Source: Alphaproteobacteria bacterium (lineage in GTDB: Bacteria > Pseudomonadota > Alphaproteobacteria > UBA828). Taken from it: DNA of 64,000 nucleotides. The DNA is taken from contig SHWC01000002.1 in assembly GCA_009691045.1 (NCBI GenBank), positions 1-64,000 on the forward strand, given 5' to 3'. The notes beneath the pieces are model-generated. The model was not told where the DNA came from. It searched no databases and was given only the letters and a program-made list of their open reading frames with translations. Numbering within the stretch: the first letter of the stretch is position 1; every line of letters starts with the position of its first letter. Positions 27,096 to 39,655 of this stretch are shown piece by piece. The position numbers were made by a program, and so were the translations under genes.

Positions 27096-27920
27096 TCAGC
27101 CGCCCCACCAATAGACCCAGATGAAGAGAAACAGCCACACCACGTCGACGAAGTGCCAATACCAAGCGGCCGCCTCGAAGCCGATATGACGCTCGGGTTT
27201 GAAATGACCCCGCAGCTGACGATAGAGGCAGACGCTCAAGAACAGCACGCCGACCGTAACGTGAAAGCCGTGAAAGCCGGTGGCCATGAAGAAGGTCGAC
27301 GGGAACACACCGCCACGGAAGCTGAACGGCGTGTGCGCATATTCATAGCCCTGAATGCCGAGGAACGCGACGCCAAGCGCGATCGTGGTCACCAAGCCCC
27401 AAATGCCGGCCTTGCGGTCGCCATGCTTGATGCCGTGATGCGCCCAGGTCACCGTCGCGCCCGAGGTGAGCAGGATCAGCGTATTGAGGAACGGCAATTG
27501 CCAGGCCGGAATCGCCTCGATCCCTTCGGGCGGCCAGGTGCCGATATATTCCAGATGCGTCAACGCGCCATTGAAGAAGGCCCAGAAGAACGCGGCGAAA
27601 AACATCACCTCCGATGAGATGAACAACACCATGCCGAAGCGGAGGCCACGCGTGACCGCGCCGGTGTGATCGCCCGCCGCCGCCTCGCGGATCACATCGC
27701 GCCACCAGAGATACATGGTCGCGAGCACCAGCGCGAAGCCGATCGCCATGAGCCAGATATGGCTGCCGTGCATATAAAGCACGACGCCACCCAGGAGCGT
27801 GCCGCCCCCGATCGCACCGACCACCGGCCAGGGGCTTGGATTGACGATGTGATAGGGATGGCTCGCGCCATGACCGCTTTGCCCGTGATCGTGGCTTGCC
27901 GTATGTGCCGTGCTCATCAT
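27096..27920 (-). CDS. coxC: Cytochrome c oxidase subunit III
   Basis: A 274-residue membrane subunit of the aa3-type oxidase with seven predicted helices. Typical parts are HPYHIVNPSPWPVVGAIG, WWRDVIREAAAGDHTGAV, GLRFGMVLFISSEVMFF and the C-terminal AAAWYWHFVDVVWLFLFI. The N-terminus is His-rich (HTASHDHGQSGHGASH), which might bind metal but is common in this family. It lies between ctaG (52 bp upstream) and DUF983. Confidence 0.96.
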   Translation of the reverse strand: MMSTAHTASHDHGQSGHGASHPYHIVNPSPWPVVGAIGGGTLLGGVVLYMHGSHIWLMAIGFALVLATMYLWWRDVIREAAAGDHTGAVTRGLRFGMVLFISSEVMFFAAFFWAFFNGALTHLEYIGTWPPEGIEAIPAWQLPFLNTLILLTSGATVTWAHHGIKHGDRKAGIWGLVTTIALGVAFLGIQGYEYAHTPFSFRGGVFPSTFFMATGFHGFHVTVGVLFLSVCLYRQLRGHFKPERHIGFEAAAWYWHFVDVVWLFLFIWVYWWGG

Positions 27921-27972
27921 CTCGCTCCGTTCTCAACCCCGGCGCCCTGCGGCATCCGGCGGCACCCAATTC

Positions 27973-28584
27973 CTAATTCGCCTGCGCGCCTGTGCGCGCG
28001 CCACTCCGGCTCGCGATCACCATGTCCCGCACCGGCTTCGCCGCCACCTCTTCCCTCTCGAAAAACGTGTAGGACAGCGTGATGGTTTCCACTTTGTCGA
28101 GACCGCGATCCTCGAGAATCGCTGGATCGACGAAGAAGCTAACCGGAAACTCCACCGTCTCGCCCGGCGCCAAGGTTTGTTCGGTGAAGCAGAAGCATTC
28201 GATCTTGTTGAAATAAATCCCGGCTTTGTCGGGCGTCACATTAAAGGTCGCGGTGCCGGTGATCGGCCGATCGGTCGGGTTGCTCGCGGTATAAAAGGCG
28301 AGTGTCTGCTCGCCGATCTTGACCGTGGTCTTGTGCGCCACCGGCTTGAAGTGCCACGCCATGCCCTGCCCGACATCGGCGTTGAATTGCACGGTCATCA
28401 AACGCGTGCCAACCGCACCCGGCGCGGTTTCAGCAATCCCCGTCGTGCCGTCATAGCCGGTCATTTCGCAAAACAAACGATAAAGCGGCACCGACGCGAA
28501 AGAGAGCCCGACCATGGCCGCAACCAAGGTGCCGAGCACGAAAGCAGTGCGCCGCTTCGGGGCATTGAGGGCGCGCGCGCTCAT
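27973..28584 (-). CDS. ctaG: Cytochrome c oxidase copper-assembly protein CtaG/Cox11
   Basis: Delivers copper to the CuB site of subunit I. It has 203 residues: one N-terminal membrane helix (FVLGTLVAAMVGLSFASVP), then a periplasmic domain with the copper-binding C130-F-C132 in KIECFCFTEQ and the additional C39 after the helix (YRLFCEMTGYDG). Start overlaps the stop of the upstream 39-codon gene (ATGA). Confidence 0.96.
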   Translation of the reverse strand: MSARALNAPKRRTAFVLGTLVAAMVGLSFASVPLYRLFCEMTGYDGTTGIAETAPGAVGTRLMTVQFNADVGQGMAWHFKPVAHKTTVKIGEQTLAFYTASNPTDRPITGTATFNVTPDKAGIYFNKIECFCFTEQTLAPGETVEFPVSFFVDPAILEDRGLDKVETITLSYTFFEREEVAAKPVRDMVIASRSGARTGAQAN

Positions 28585-28700
28585 CCGCCACCGCCGAATT
28601 TCACCATGGTGATAAAGAAGAACAGCACGACGAGCGCAAGCAACACGCCGCCAAGGGCGTAATTGCGGGCGCGTCGTTGACGATGCAGATCGCCGACCAT
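28581..28700 (-). CDS. 39-residue single-helix membrane protein (CoxF-like position)
   Basis: A short gene between ctaB and ctaG. It encodes a basic N-terminus (MVGDLHRQRRARNYALGG), one hydrophobic helix (VLLALVVLFFFITMV) and a glycine tail (KFGGGG). It starts 3 bp after the ctaB stop and its own stop overlaps the ctaG ATG (ATGA), so the spacing leaves no doubt it is translated in the operon. Small proteins of this kind occur at the same place in other alphaproteobacterial cox clusters (annotated CoxF or hypothetical). The function is unknown; an assembly role is inferred from position. Confidence 0.85.
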   Translation of the reverse strand: MVGDLHRQRRARNYALGGVLLALVVLFFFITMVKFGGGG

Positions 28701-28703
28701 GGC

Positions 28704-29639
28704 TCAGCCCACCCCGAACGGCATGACCGTATAGCGGTCAACCAGCAGCAGCGCGAAAATCAAAAACAGATAAAGGATCGAGAACGGAAACAACCGTTTC
28801 GCGTTCTGCATGGTGGAATCGCGCAAGACCGCGAACGCCAATCCGATGAACCCAAGCCCGAGCAGTGCCGCGCCCACGCCATAAACGATGCCGGAAAGCC
28901 CGATCACGCAGGGCGCGAGCGTCACGGGCACGAGCGCGAGCGCGTAGAACATGATCTGACGCCGCGTCGCCGCATCGCCCGCAACCACCGGCAACATCGG
29001 CACACCCGCTTTGTCATAATCGCCGCGGCGATAAAGCGCGAGCGCCCAGAAATGCGGCGGCGTCCACAAAAAGATAATCGCGAATAGCACGATCGAGGCG
29101 AGCGATACATCGCCCGTCACCGCGGCCCACCCGATCATCGGCGGAAACGCACCGGCCGCACCACCGATCACGATGTTCTGCGGCGTGCGGCGCTTCAACC
29201 CGATCGTATAAATCACGACATAGAAGAAGATCGTGAACGCCAAGAGGCCGGCCGCCACCCAATTGACCGTGAGGCCCATCACGAACACCGAGGCCGCTGA
29301 TAGCACGACCCCGAAGCCGAGCGCCGATTCGGGCGCGATGCGCCCGGCCGGGATGGGCCGATTGCGCGTGCGCGTCATCACCGCATCGATATCGCGGTCA
29401 TACCACATATTGATCGCGCCCGACGCGCCGGCACCGACCGCGATGCACAGCATCGCGACAACGCCCATCAAGGGATGAATGGACCCAGGCGCGAGCAAGA
29501 GACCGACCAGCGCCGTGAAGATTACGAGCGACATCACACGCGGCTTCAAGAGCCGCACATAATCGAGCGGCGCGCCGTGCGGCAGGCTCGGTGCCGACGC
29601 CTCGGTCGGGATGCCCATTCCCGGCTGCAGCTCAGCCAT
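28704..29639 (-). CDS. ctaB: Protoheme IX farnesyltransferase (heme O synthase)
   Basis: A UbiA-family prenyltransferase of 311 residues that makes heme O for the aa3 oxidase. The first Asp-rich motif is [21 protein letters not shown] and the second region is [17 protein letters not shown]. About nine membrane helices are apparent. It lies 41 bp after coxA. The heme A synthase gene ctaA is not in the window. Confidence 0.96.
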   Translation of the reverse strand: MAELQPGMGIPTEASAPSLPHGAPLDYVRLLKPRVMSLVIFTALVGLLLAPGSIHPLMGVVAMLCIAVGAGASGAINMWYDRDIDAVMTRTRNRPIPAGRIAPESALGFGVVLSAASVFVMGLTVNWVAAGLLAFTIFFYVVIYTIGLKRRTPQNIVIGGAAGAFPPMIGWAAVTGDVSLASIVLFAIIFLWTPPHFWALALYRRGDYDKAGVPMLPVVAGDAATRRQIMFYALALVPVTLAPCVIGLSGIVYGVGAALLGLGFIGLAFAVLRDSTMQNAKRLFPFSILYLFLIFALLLVDRYTVMPFGVG

Positions 29640-29680
29640 GTCGTGCTTCCGTGCTCACGCGGTGCCCGTTCAATGCCATC

Positions 29681-32163
<2,483 letters not shown>

Positions 32164-32509
32164 CTCTCGTCCTCTGCCAAAATTCAGTGTCGCAACGTAC
32201 ACCCAAACGAGCGCACGCCGTCGCGATGCGGGACCGCTCTCAAACCCGGCCCCCACTGACTCGGCGGTGAGTATAGGGCGGGGCATCGGGGGGCGCGAGG
32301 ATTGGCGCGGCCACAGCACGCCACGGACACGGCCCTGTATCATTTATACAACATATTGATATTGCTAAGATAAACGGCGCTTCTGAAAGATGACGCGGCG
32401 GCCCAGGCTTGCGACCAATTGTCGCGACGAAGACATCCGGGCGAAGCTCGCGGCGACCCACCGGGCTGGCTGAGGGCGGCGTCTCGCCCTATGATTCAGT
32501 GAATCGGTT
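32164..32509. other. Divergent coxB/tldD intergenic region
   Basis: This 346-bp stretch has no convincing gene. It contains a distinct AT-rich patch (about 32336-32375) in otherwise GC-rich DNA and a TATACT hexamer on the minus strand (32270-32275). Promoters for coxB (minus) and tldD (plus) are expected here, but I could not find a clean -35/-10 pair. Confidence 0.4.
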
Positions 32510-33964
32510 ATGACCCAGGAGCCGTTGATGGATTCCGCCGCGATTGCCAACGACCTGTTTTTCACCCGGGCGGGGCTGGATCAGCCTCGGCTGAGCGGGC
32601 TTTTGGGTGACGCCTTCAAAGGCGCGGAGGATGGCGAACTCTTCCTCGAATATCGCCAAAGCGAAGCGCTCGCCTTCGACGATGGCCGGCTCAAATCGAC
32701 TAGTTTCGATGTGACCCAAGGTTTTGGCCTGCGCGTTGTGGTCGGGGAAACCACTGGCTATGCCCACGCCTCGGAGGTCAGCGAGAGCGCCGTGAAGCGC
32801 GCGGCGGACGCACTCGGCGCCGTGCGCCAAGGCGCGAGCGGCCAATTGGCGCTCGGCCCCTCGCGCACCAACCGCACGCTTTATTCGCCCGAGAACCCGC
32901 TCGGTGACGTGCCGCTGGCTGAAAAAATCGCGCTCATGGGGGCGATCGATGCCTATGCGCGCGCGAAGGATTCCAAGGTCAGGCAGGTCATGGCCTCGCT
33001 CGCCGGCGAATGGCAGGTGGTGATGATCGAGCGGCCCGATGGCTCGCGCGTTGCCGATGTGCGCCCGCTCGTGCGGCTCAACGTCACGGTCGCGGTCGAG
33101 CGCGATGGGCGCATGGAAACCGGCTCATTCGGCGTCGGCGGGCGCGAAGGCTATCGACGCTGGATCGGGCCCGATGCCTGGCACGCCCAGGTCGACGAGG
33201 CACTGCGTCAGGCCTTGGTCAATCTCGAATCGGTCCCGGCACCGGCGGGCGAAATGACCGTCGTGCTCGGTCCCGGCTGGCCCGGCATTTTGCTGCACGA
33301 GGCGATCGGCCATGGCCTCGAGGGCGATTTCAACCGCAAAAAAACCTCGGCCTTCGCTGGCCTACTCGGCCAACGCGTCGCGGCCGAGGGCGTGACGGTG
33401 GTTGATGACGGCACGATCGCGGGTCGGCGCGGCTCGCTCACGATCGATGACGAGGGCACGCCGAGTGGCCGTACCGTGCTGATCGAGAACGGCATCTTGC
33501 GCGGTTATTTGCAGGACCGCATGAACGCGCGCCTGATGGGCATGGAGCCCACCGGCAATGGAAGGCGCGAGAGCTTCGCGCATCAACCTTTGCCGCGCAT
33601 GACCAACACCTTCATGCTGGCTGGCGACCGCGCGCCGGAAGACATCATCAAGAGCGTCAAGAAGGGGCTTTATGCCGTCAATTTCGGCGGCGGCCAGGTC
33701 GATATCACCTCGGGCAAATTCGTGTTCTCGGCCTCCGAGGCCTACATGATCGAAAACGGCAAACTCGGCGCGCCGGTCAAAGGCGCGAGCCTAATCGGCA
33801 ATGGCCCCGATGTGCTGACGCGTGTCAGCGCGGTTGGCAATGACATGGCGCTCGATCCCGGCATCGGCACCTGCGGCAAGGCGGGCCAGGGCGTGCCGGT
33901 CGGCGTCGGCCTGCCAACGCTCAGGATCGATGGCCTAACAGTTGGCGGCACACAGGCCGCCTAA
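32510..33964 (+). CDS. tldD: Metalloprotease TldD
   Basis: 484 residues. It is the catalytic partner of the TldD/TldE(PmbA) protease, which degrades unfolded peptides and processes some modified peptides. The zinc motif HEAIGHGLEGD is intact, and the C-terminal TVGGTQ and GNGRRESFAHQPLPRMTNTFM regions are typical of TldD. The tldE/pmbA gene is not in the window. It ends 3 bp before the convergent amidohydrolase gene. Confidence 0.95.
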   Translation: MTQEPLMDSAAIANDLFFTRAGLDQPRLSGLLGDAFKGAEDGELFLEYRQSEALAFDDGRLKSTSFDVTQGFGLRVVVGETTGYAHASEVSESAVKRAADALGAVRQGASGQLALGPSRTNRTLYSPENPLGDVPLAEKIALMGAIDAYARAKDSKVRQVMASLAGEWQVVMIERPDGSRVADVRPLVRLNVTVAVERDGRMETGSFGVGGREGYRRWIGPDAWHAQVDEALRQALVNLESVPAPAGEMTVVLGPGWPGILLHEAIGHGLEGDFNRKKTSAFAGLLGQRVAAEGVTVVDDGTIAGRRGSLTIDDEGTPSGRTVLIENGILRGYLQDRMNARLMGMEPTGNGRRESFAHQPLPRMTNTFMLAGDRAPEDIIKSVKKGLYAVNFGGGQVDITSGKFVFSASEAYMIENGKLGAPVKGASLIGNGPDVLTRVSAVGNDMALDPGIGTCGKAGQGVPVGVGLPTLRIDGLTVGGTQAA

Positions 33965-33967
33965 CGC

Positions 33968-35644
33968 TCAAGACCGTAGCACCTGCCCCGAGGTCGCGCC
34001 GGTCATCGTGCCATTGGCCCAGATCACCGTGCCATTGACGATGGTGTATTCGACGCCGCGCGATTGCATGACCATGCGCTTGGCGCCGTTCGGCAAATCA
34101 TAGCGCCGCTCGCCGCGATGCGCCGAGCCGATCGTCGTCGGATCGAACACCACGATATCGGCCGCGTAACCCGCTTTGAGCCGCCCGCGATCTTTGATCC
34201 CGAACAAATCGGCCGGCTGCGCCGTCAACCGAGACACCGCATGCTCGAGCGACATCACCTGACGCTCGCGCACCCAGGTGCCGAGCAGGAAGGTCGGGTA
34301 GCCGGCATCGCACAGCATGTCCACATGCGCGCCGCCATCGCCGAGGGCGAGCAGAATTTTGGGATCGACCATCAGATTCTTCACCAGCGACATCGTGGTG
34401 TTGAACTGCGCCAGCACGAACTCGATGGCGAGATCGTCCTCCAGCGTGAGATCGAGCAGCGTATCGACGCCATCCTTGCCGCGATTGCGCGCGATTTCAT
34501 CGATGGTGCTGCCTTCATGCTTTTTGAGCGCCGGATTGTGCGCCTCGTGCACGGCGACATTTTTCCAATTGCCGTTAAAGACCTGCGCGCCCTTCAATTC
34601 AGCGCGAAACGCGTTACGGAAATTGGGATCGCGATAAACCGCCTCCTGCGCTTCCTTCGATTTGTCCTGAAACACCCGGCCCCAGCATGGGAAGGCCGCG
34701 AAGGAGAACGGATTGCGCATATTGACTTCGCGCGTCAGCGGCAAAGGCGAGGTTTGCGGCACCGCGCCGCGATTGATCAGATCGCCGAGCTTGGCCAAGG
34801 AATCCTCGCAGGCGTTCGGCAAATCATCGCGCTGGAATAAAGCGAGAAACGTCACCGGTCTTCCGCTCTCATCGATCAACATTTCAAGCAGGTCGCGCTC
34901 CTCGTCGGTCAGCACGGAGACTTTTTTAGTCAACGCAATTTCGATCGCGCCCTTACCGGTTTCCTTCAACACATTGGCATAGGCCTTGAGCTCGTCGTTG
35001 CTGGCGTTGCGACAGGCGAGCGGCCGGCCTTGAAAGCCCATGTGCTGATTGAAGGTGGTGGTCGAAAAACCGAACGCGCCCTCATTGACCGCTTCCTTCA
35101 ACAGCCTCTTGATGCCGGCTGTCTCCGCTTCATTGGCCGCGCGCTCCATCGACGCCTCGCCCATCACATAATGGCGAAACGGCGTGAGCGGCGCCAAGAA
35201 GCCGAGATTGAGCGCCGATGGGCGCCGCGCCGCGGCGTCCATGAATTCGGGAAAACTTTCCCAATCCCAGGTGATGCCCGCATTGAGCACATCGAACGGA
35301 ATGCCTTCGACATTCACAAGGTCGCGCATCGCGATCTCGCGCGCGCCCGGGCGGCAGGGCGCGATGCCGACACCGCAATTGCCCATGACGACCGAGGTCA
35401 CGCCATGCCATGAGGATGGCGAAATCGCGGGGTCCCAGCAAATCTGCGCGTCATAATGCGTATGCGGGTCGATGAAGCCCGGCGCGACCACGCAATCAGC
35501 CGCATCGATCACCGTCGCGGCGCCCTCGCTGATTTTGCCGATCGCGACGATCTTACCGGCCTTGACCGCGACATCGGCACGCCGCGCCGGCGCGCCGGTG
35601 CCATCGATCACGCTTCCATTCTTGATCAGCAGGTCATAGGTCAT
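33968..35644 (-). CDS. N-acyl-D-amino-acid deacylase-like amidohydrolase
   Basis: 558 residues of the amidohydrolase superfamily. The N-terminal metal site is APGFIDPHTHYDAQ (about 55-68), and later parts include TSVVMGNCGVGIAPCRPG and LGDGGAHVDMLCDAGYPT. This architecture matches D-aminoacylase-type enzymes, which cut N-acyl groups from D-amino acids; some members act on other cyclic or acylated amides. The C-terminus (LPNGAKRMVMQSRGVEYTIVNG) re-forms the small beta domain. A gamma-glutamyltransferase-like gene follows upstream (32 bp apart, same strand), which suggests a shared peptide or amide scavenging role. Confidence 0.85.
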   Translation of the reverse strand: MTYDLLIKNGSVIDGTGAPARRADVAVKAGKIVAIGKISEGAATVIDAADCVVAPGFIDPHTHYDAQICWDPAISPSSWHGVTSVVMGNCGVGIAPCRPGAREIAMRDLVNVEGIPFDVLNAGITWDWESFPEFMDAAARRPSALNLGFLAPLTPFRHYVMGEASMERAANEAETAGIKRLLKEAVNEGAFGFSTTTFNQHMGFQGRPLACRNASNDELKAYANVLKETGKGAIEIALTKKVSVLTDEERDLLEMLIDESGRPVTFLALFQRDDLPNACEDSLAKLGDLINRGAVPQTSPLPLTREVNMRNPFSFAAFPCWGRVFQDKSKEAQEAVYRDPNFRNAFRAELKGAQVFNGNWKNVAVHEAHNPALKKHEGSTIDEIARNRGKDGVDTLLDLTLEDDLAIEFVLAQFNTTMSLVKNLMVDPKILLALGDGGAHVDMLCDAGYPTFLLGTWVRERQVMSLEHAVSRLTAQPADLFGIKDRGRLKAGYAADIVVFDPTTIGSAHRGERRYDLPNGAKRMVMQSRGVEYTIVNGTVIWANGTMTGATSGQVLRS

Positions 35645-35676
35645 CGCGGTTTCCGTTTGTGAATCTGATTACGCCT

Positions 35677-37269
35677 TCAATAGCCGATCGCGCAGCCGTC
35701 CTTGCGTGGGTCCGAGCCGCCGGTCAGCACACCCTGTTTCCAATCGATGCGAATGGCTTGACCGCCGCCATGCGGCAAATCCGCCATGACGATCTTATGG
35801 CCAAGCCGCGCCAAGCCGCCCAACGCTGCCGCCGGCATGCCGCGCTCGCATTCAAGCACATTATCGAAGTGGAAGGCGCGCGGGCTATCGAGTGCCTCCT
35901 GCACGTCCATGCCGTAATCGACCACATTGGTGACGAAATGCGCATGGCCGGTAGCCTGATAGTGGCCTCCCATCACGCCGAACGGCATGAGGCAGCGTTT
36001 GCCCTCGCCCACCATGCCCGGAATGATCGTGTGCATGGGCCGCTTACCGGGCGCGATCGCGTTCGGATGTTTGCGGTCATTGACCACGAACGAGGCCCCG
36101 CGATTTTGCAGCATCACGCCGCTCTTTGGCGTGCACAGCCCGCTGCCGAAATTATGGAAGGTCGAGTTGATGAACGAGATCGCATTGCGCTCGCCATCGA
36201 CGACCGTGAGATAGACCGTGTCCTTATGCGCGGGCAGGCGCACTGGCGGCAAATCGGTCATCGCGCGATCGCGGCTGATGGCGCCACGCAAACCTTCAGC
36301 ATGTGAAGCGCCGAGCAATTGTTTGACCGGCACTTTGACCTGCGTCGGATCAGCGACATAGACATTGCGTTCGCGATAGGCGAGGCGTGTTGCCTCGCCC
36401 TCGAGATGAAACCGCGCCGCGCCATGCGGGTCGAGCCCGGTCAGATCATAGCCCGACAAAATATTCAGCATGATCAGCGCGACGATGCCGTGTCCGTTGG
36501 GCGGGCATTCGTAAACGTCGACACCCCGATAGCGCGTCTTGATCGGCGTCACATAATCCGCGTCATAGGACGCCAGATCGTCGAGTGAGAGCAACCCGCC
36601 GAGTTTCCGCACATAGGAAACAATGTCGTCCGCCACCTCGCCGGTATAAAACGCGTCGCGACCACGCTTGGCTATTTTCTTCAACGTCGCGGCGAGTTCA
36701 GGCTGATGATGGATGGTGCCCGCCGCCGGCGTTTTACCGCCGGGCATGAAAATGCGCCGCGCGTTCGAGCATGGGCTGAGCTTTTCGACATTGCGCGCCC
36801 AATCCGACGCGACGCGCGAATAAACCACATAGCCACGCTCGGCCAGCTTGATCGCCGGCGCCAAAACCTCATTTAAGCTCAGGCGGCCATGGTCTTTGGA
36901 AAGCTTCGCCCAGGCCGCGACGGCGCCCGGCACCGTGACGGCGTGCGGGCTTTGAAAGCCGATGCTCGCAATGCCGCGCTCGATGAAATAGTCGATCTTG
37001 GCCTCTTTGGCCGCTTTGCCGGAGCCATTCAGCGCGATCGGTGGCACCTGCCCCTTCGGCGCATAAAGCGCAAACACATCACCGCCAATTCCGGTCGATT
37101 GTGGCTCGACCACATTCAACACGGCCGCCGCCGCGATGGCGGCATCGACCGCATTGCCGCCGGCCCGCATTATATCGAGCGCGGTGCGGGTCGCTTCGGG
37201 GTGCGAGGTCGCCGCCATACCGGCCTGCCCGTGGATCGGCGAACGGCCGGGCAATTGGAAGTCACGCAT
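35677..37269 (-). CDS. Gamma-glutamyltransferase family protein
   Basis: 530 residues of the Ntn-hydrolase GGT family, which self-cleaves before a nucleophilic Thr. Here that residue is probably T351 in HKDTVYLTVVDGE. The large-subunit start is visible in ATRTALDIMRAGGNAVDAAI and STGIGGDVFALYA; the small-subunit glycine loop is PFGVMGGHYQATGHAHF. The nucleophile region departs from the E. coli TTHYSVVD pattern and resembles the broader YwrD-like branch, so the gamma-glutamyl specificity is not certain. I see no signal peptide, which suggests a cytoplasmic enzyme. ATG at 37269 was chosen. Confidence 0.88.
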   Translation of the reverse strand: MRDFQLPGRSPIHGQAGMAATSHPEATRTALDIMRAGGNAVDAAIAAAAVLNVVEPQSTGIGGDVFALYAPKGQVPPIALNGSGKAAKEAKIDYFIERGIASIGFQSPHAVTVPGAVAAWAKLSKDHGRLSLNEVLAPAIKLAERGYVVYSRVASDWARNVEKLSPCSNARRIFMPGGKTPAAGTIHHQPELAATLKKIAKRGRDAFYTGEVADDIVSYVRKLGGLLSLDDLASYDADYVTPIKTRYRGVDVYECPPNGHGIVALIMLNILSGYDLTGLDPHGAARFHLEGEATRLAYRERNVYVADPTQVKVPVKQLLGASHAEGLRGAISRDRAMTDLPPVRLPAHKDTVYLTVVDGERNAISFINSTFHNFGSGLCTPKSGVMLQNRGASFVVNDRKHPNAIAPGKRPMHTIIPGMVGEGKRCLMPFGVMGGHYQATGHAHFVTNVVDYGMDVQEALDSPRAFHFDNVLECERGMPAAALGGLARLGHKIVMADLPHGGGQAIRIDWKQGVLTGGSDPRKDGCAIGY

Positions 37270-37439
37270 CAATAAGTCTCCCTCTGGTCGCGGGCACACT
37301 ATGCCGAAGCCCGAGGCAACCCGCTACATTGCCGCTCGGTCGGTCTCACTAAAATTTTCGCGGCCCGAAGCAGCCGGGCAAAGCCGCCCGGACGCACGCG
37401 GCAAGGCCCGAAAGGAAATTCTGGAATGAGGCAGGGGGT

Positions 37440-37467
37440 TTGACGCGCCCGGCCCGCCCGTTACACT
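37440..37467 (+). promoter_or_regulatory. Sigma70-type promoter for gmd-fcl
   Basis: TTGACG at 37440-37445 and TACACT at 37462-37467 with a 16-bp spacer, 64 bp before the gmd start. The rest of the 261-bp gap from 37270 holds nothing recognisable. Confidence 0.55.
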
Positions 37468-37530
37468 CCGGCCGATGATCGAGCCTCGCAGCACCATCAC
37501 CGCACACCCATTCGTGGGCCGACCTCCGCA

Positions 37531-38595
37531 ATGAGTCGGAAAGTCGCGCTGATTACAGGCGTTACCGGACAGGACGGCGCCTATCTCGCCGCCTTTCTGC
37601 TGAGAAAAGGCTATTTGGTGCATGGCATCAAGCGGCGTTCATCGTCGTTCAACACCGCGCGCATTGACGACCTCTACCGCGACCCACATGTGGGTGACGT
37701 GGCGTTTCGCCTCCATTATGGCGACATGACCGACGCGACCAATTTAATCCGGCTCTTGCAGGAAACGCAGCCCGACGAGATTTACAATCTCGCGGCGCAA
37801 AGCCATGTGCAGGTCAGTTTCGAGACGCCGGAATACACGGCCAATGCCGACGGGCTCGGCACGCTGCGCCTGCTCGAAGCCATGCGCATTCTGGGTCTGA
37901 AAGAGAAGGCACGCTTTTATCAAGCCTCGACCTCGGAGCTTTACGGCAATTCGGGCGTGCAACCGCAAAACGAAAACACGCCCTTCCGCCCGCGCAGCCC
38001 CTATGCCGCGGCCAAGCTCTACGCCTATTGGATCACCGTGAACTATCGCGAGGCCTATGGATTCCACGCCTCGAACGGCATTCTGTTCAACCATGAAAGC
38101 CCGATGCGCGGCGAAACCTTCGTGACCCGCAAGGTGACGCGCGCAGTCGCCGCGATCGAGCTCGGCCTGCAAGATAAACTCTGGCTCGGCAATCTCGATG
38201 CCAAGCGCGATTGGGGTCATGCGCGCGATTATGTCGAAGGCATGTGGCTGATGCTTCAGCAGCCGACACCCGACGATTATGTGTTGGCGAGCGGCGAGAG
38301 CCATAGCGTGCGCGAGTTTGTCGACGCGGCGTTCGCCGAAATCGGCCGCACCATCGAGTGGCGGGGCGCGGGCCAAAGCGAAAAGGGCATCGACGCCAAG
38401 ACCGGCGCCGTGCTGATCGAAATCGATGCGCGCTATTTTCGCCCGACCGAGGTTGATTTCCTTGAAGGCGATGCGACCAAGGCTCACAAACAACTTGGTT
38501 GGCGTCACCGCACCGGCTTTCGCGCGCTGGTGAAGGAGATGGTCGACGCCGATCTCAAGACCATGAAGGCCGAGCGGCGCCCCAATCGTGAGTGA
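37531..38595 (+). CDS. gmd: GDP-mannose 4,6-dehydratase
   Basis: Converts GDP-mannose to GDP-4-keto-6-deoxymannose. This 354-residue extended short-chain dehydrogenase has the NADP-binding [10 protein letters not shown], the GMD signature [13 protein letters not shown], the catalytic STSE and the YAAAK segment, and [17 protein letters not shown]. Its last 8 bp overlap the GTG start of fcl. The product would feed GDP-fucose or GDP-rhamnose-type sugars for surface polysaccharide. Confidence 0.97.
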   Translation: MSRKVALITGVTGQDGAYLAAFLLRKGYLVHGIKRRSSSFNTARIDDLYRDPHVGDVAFRLHYGDMTDATNLIRLLQETQPDEIYNLAAQSHVQVSFETPEYTANADGLGTLRLLEAMRILGLKEKARFYQASTSELYGNSGVQPQNENTPFRPRSPYAAAKLYAYWITVNYREAYGFHASNGILFNHESPMRGETFVTRKVTRAVAAIELGLQDKLWLGNLDAKRDWGHARDYVEGMWLMLQQPTPDDYVLASGESHSVREFVDAAFAEIGRTIEWRGAGQSEKGIDAKTGAVLIEIDARYFRPTEVDFLEGDATKAHKQLGWRHRTGFRALVKEMVDADLKTMKAERRPNRE

Positions 38596-39556
38596 CGCGC
38601 CGATCATCTATACGCTCGAAGGCAAACGCGTTTGGGTTGCCGGCCATCGCGGTTTGGTTGGCGCGGCAGTGGTCCGCCGGCTTAACCGCGAGCGCTGCAC
38701 ATTGTTGACGGTCGATCGCGCCACGCTCGATCTCAAGCGCCAAGCAGCCGTCGAAGCCTGGCTCAAAGACGCCCGGCCCCAGGCGATCATCCTGGCGGCC
38801 GCGACTGTCGGCGGCATCGCCTCGAACGATGCGCGCCCCGCCGAATTCCTTTACGACAATCTGATGATCCAGGCGAATGTGATCGAGGCGGCGCGCCAGT
38901 CCGACGTCGAGAAAGTGTTGGTGCTCGGCTCGACCTGCATCTATCCGAAATTCGCGCCGCAGCCGATCGCGGAAGAAGATTTGCTGACCGGCCCGCTTGA
39001 GCCGACCAATGAGTGGTACGCGCTGGCCAAGATCGCCGGCGTCAAACTGGCCGAGGCCTATCGCCGCCAATATGGCTTCGATGTGATCTCGGCCATGCCG
39101 ACCAATCTCTATGGCCCGGGCGATTTTTTTGCGCCCGAGGCAAGCCATGTCATTCCCGCGCTGATCGGCAAGATCCACGCCGCTAAAGCGCGCGGCGAAG
39201 CCAGCGTCGAAATCTGGGGCACCGGCCGGCCGAAGCGTGAATTCCTCCATTGCGATGATGCGGCCGACGCATTGGTCTTTTTGATGACGCGCTATTCGGA
39301 TTATTCGACGATCAATGTCGGCACCGGCGAAGATCTGTCGATTCGCGAGCTCGCCACCTTAATTGCCGAGATTGTTGACTATAGCGGGGGGTTCCATTTC
39401 AACACTCAACGGCCGGATGGCACGCCGCGCAAATTGACCGCCGGCAAAAAACTTGCCGCGCTCGGCTGGAAGGCGCGCACCAATCTTCGCGATGGTCTCG
39501 CCGCGACCTATCAGTGGTATCGCGCGGCGCTCGCCGATGGCCGCGTGCGTGCTTGA
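38588..39556 (+). CDS. fcl: GDP-L-fucose synthase
   Basis: A 322-residue NADP-dependent epimerase-reductase that turns the Gmd product into GDP-L-fucose. It shows the family NADP loop VAGHRGLVG, the segment [18 protein letters not shown], the catalytic Tyr and Lys in [10 protein letters not shown], and YGPGDFF. The GTG start lies inside gmd, so translation is coupled. A variant W-Y precedes the Tyr where P-Y is common; this is probably neutral. Confidence 0.95.
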   Translation: MSDAPIIYTLEGKRVWVAGHRGLVGAAVVRRLNRERCTLLTVDRATLDLKRQAAVEAWLKDARPQAIILAAATVGGIASNDARPAEFLYDNLMIQANVIEAARQSDVEKVLVLGSTCIYPKFAPQPIAEEDLLTGPLEPTNEWYALAKIAGVKLAEAYRRQYGFDVISAMPTNLYGPGDFFAPEASHVIPALIGKIHAAKARGEASVEIWGTGRPKREFLHCDDAADALVFLMTRYSDYSTINVGTGEDLSIRELATLIAEIVDYSGGFHFNTQRPDGTPRKLTAGKKLAALGWKARTNLRDGLAATYQWYRAALADGRVRA

Positions 39557-39655
39557 TATCGAAATACGAATGCGCACGCATCGCCCAACACCGAACCTTC
39601 CGCGCGAGAACCGGAAATCGCCCGCGTATGAGGCATATCGGCCCGAGTTCGACTT

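Noticed and set aside
32336-32375. AT-rich patch near coxB as a replication origin or phage attachment site
   Set aside because: No DnaA-box cluster, integrase or tRNA is nearby. A promoter region between divergent genes is the simpler reading.
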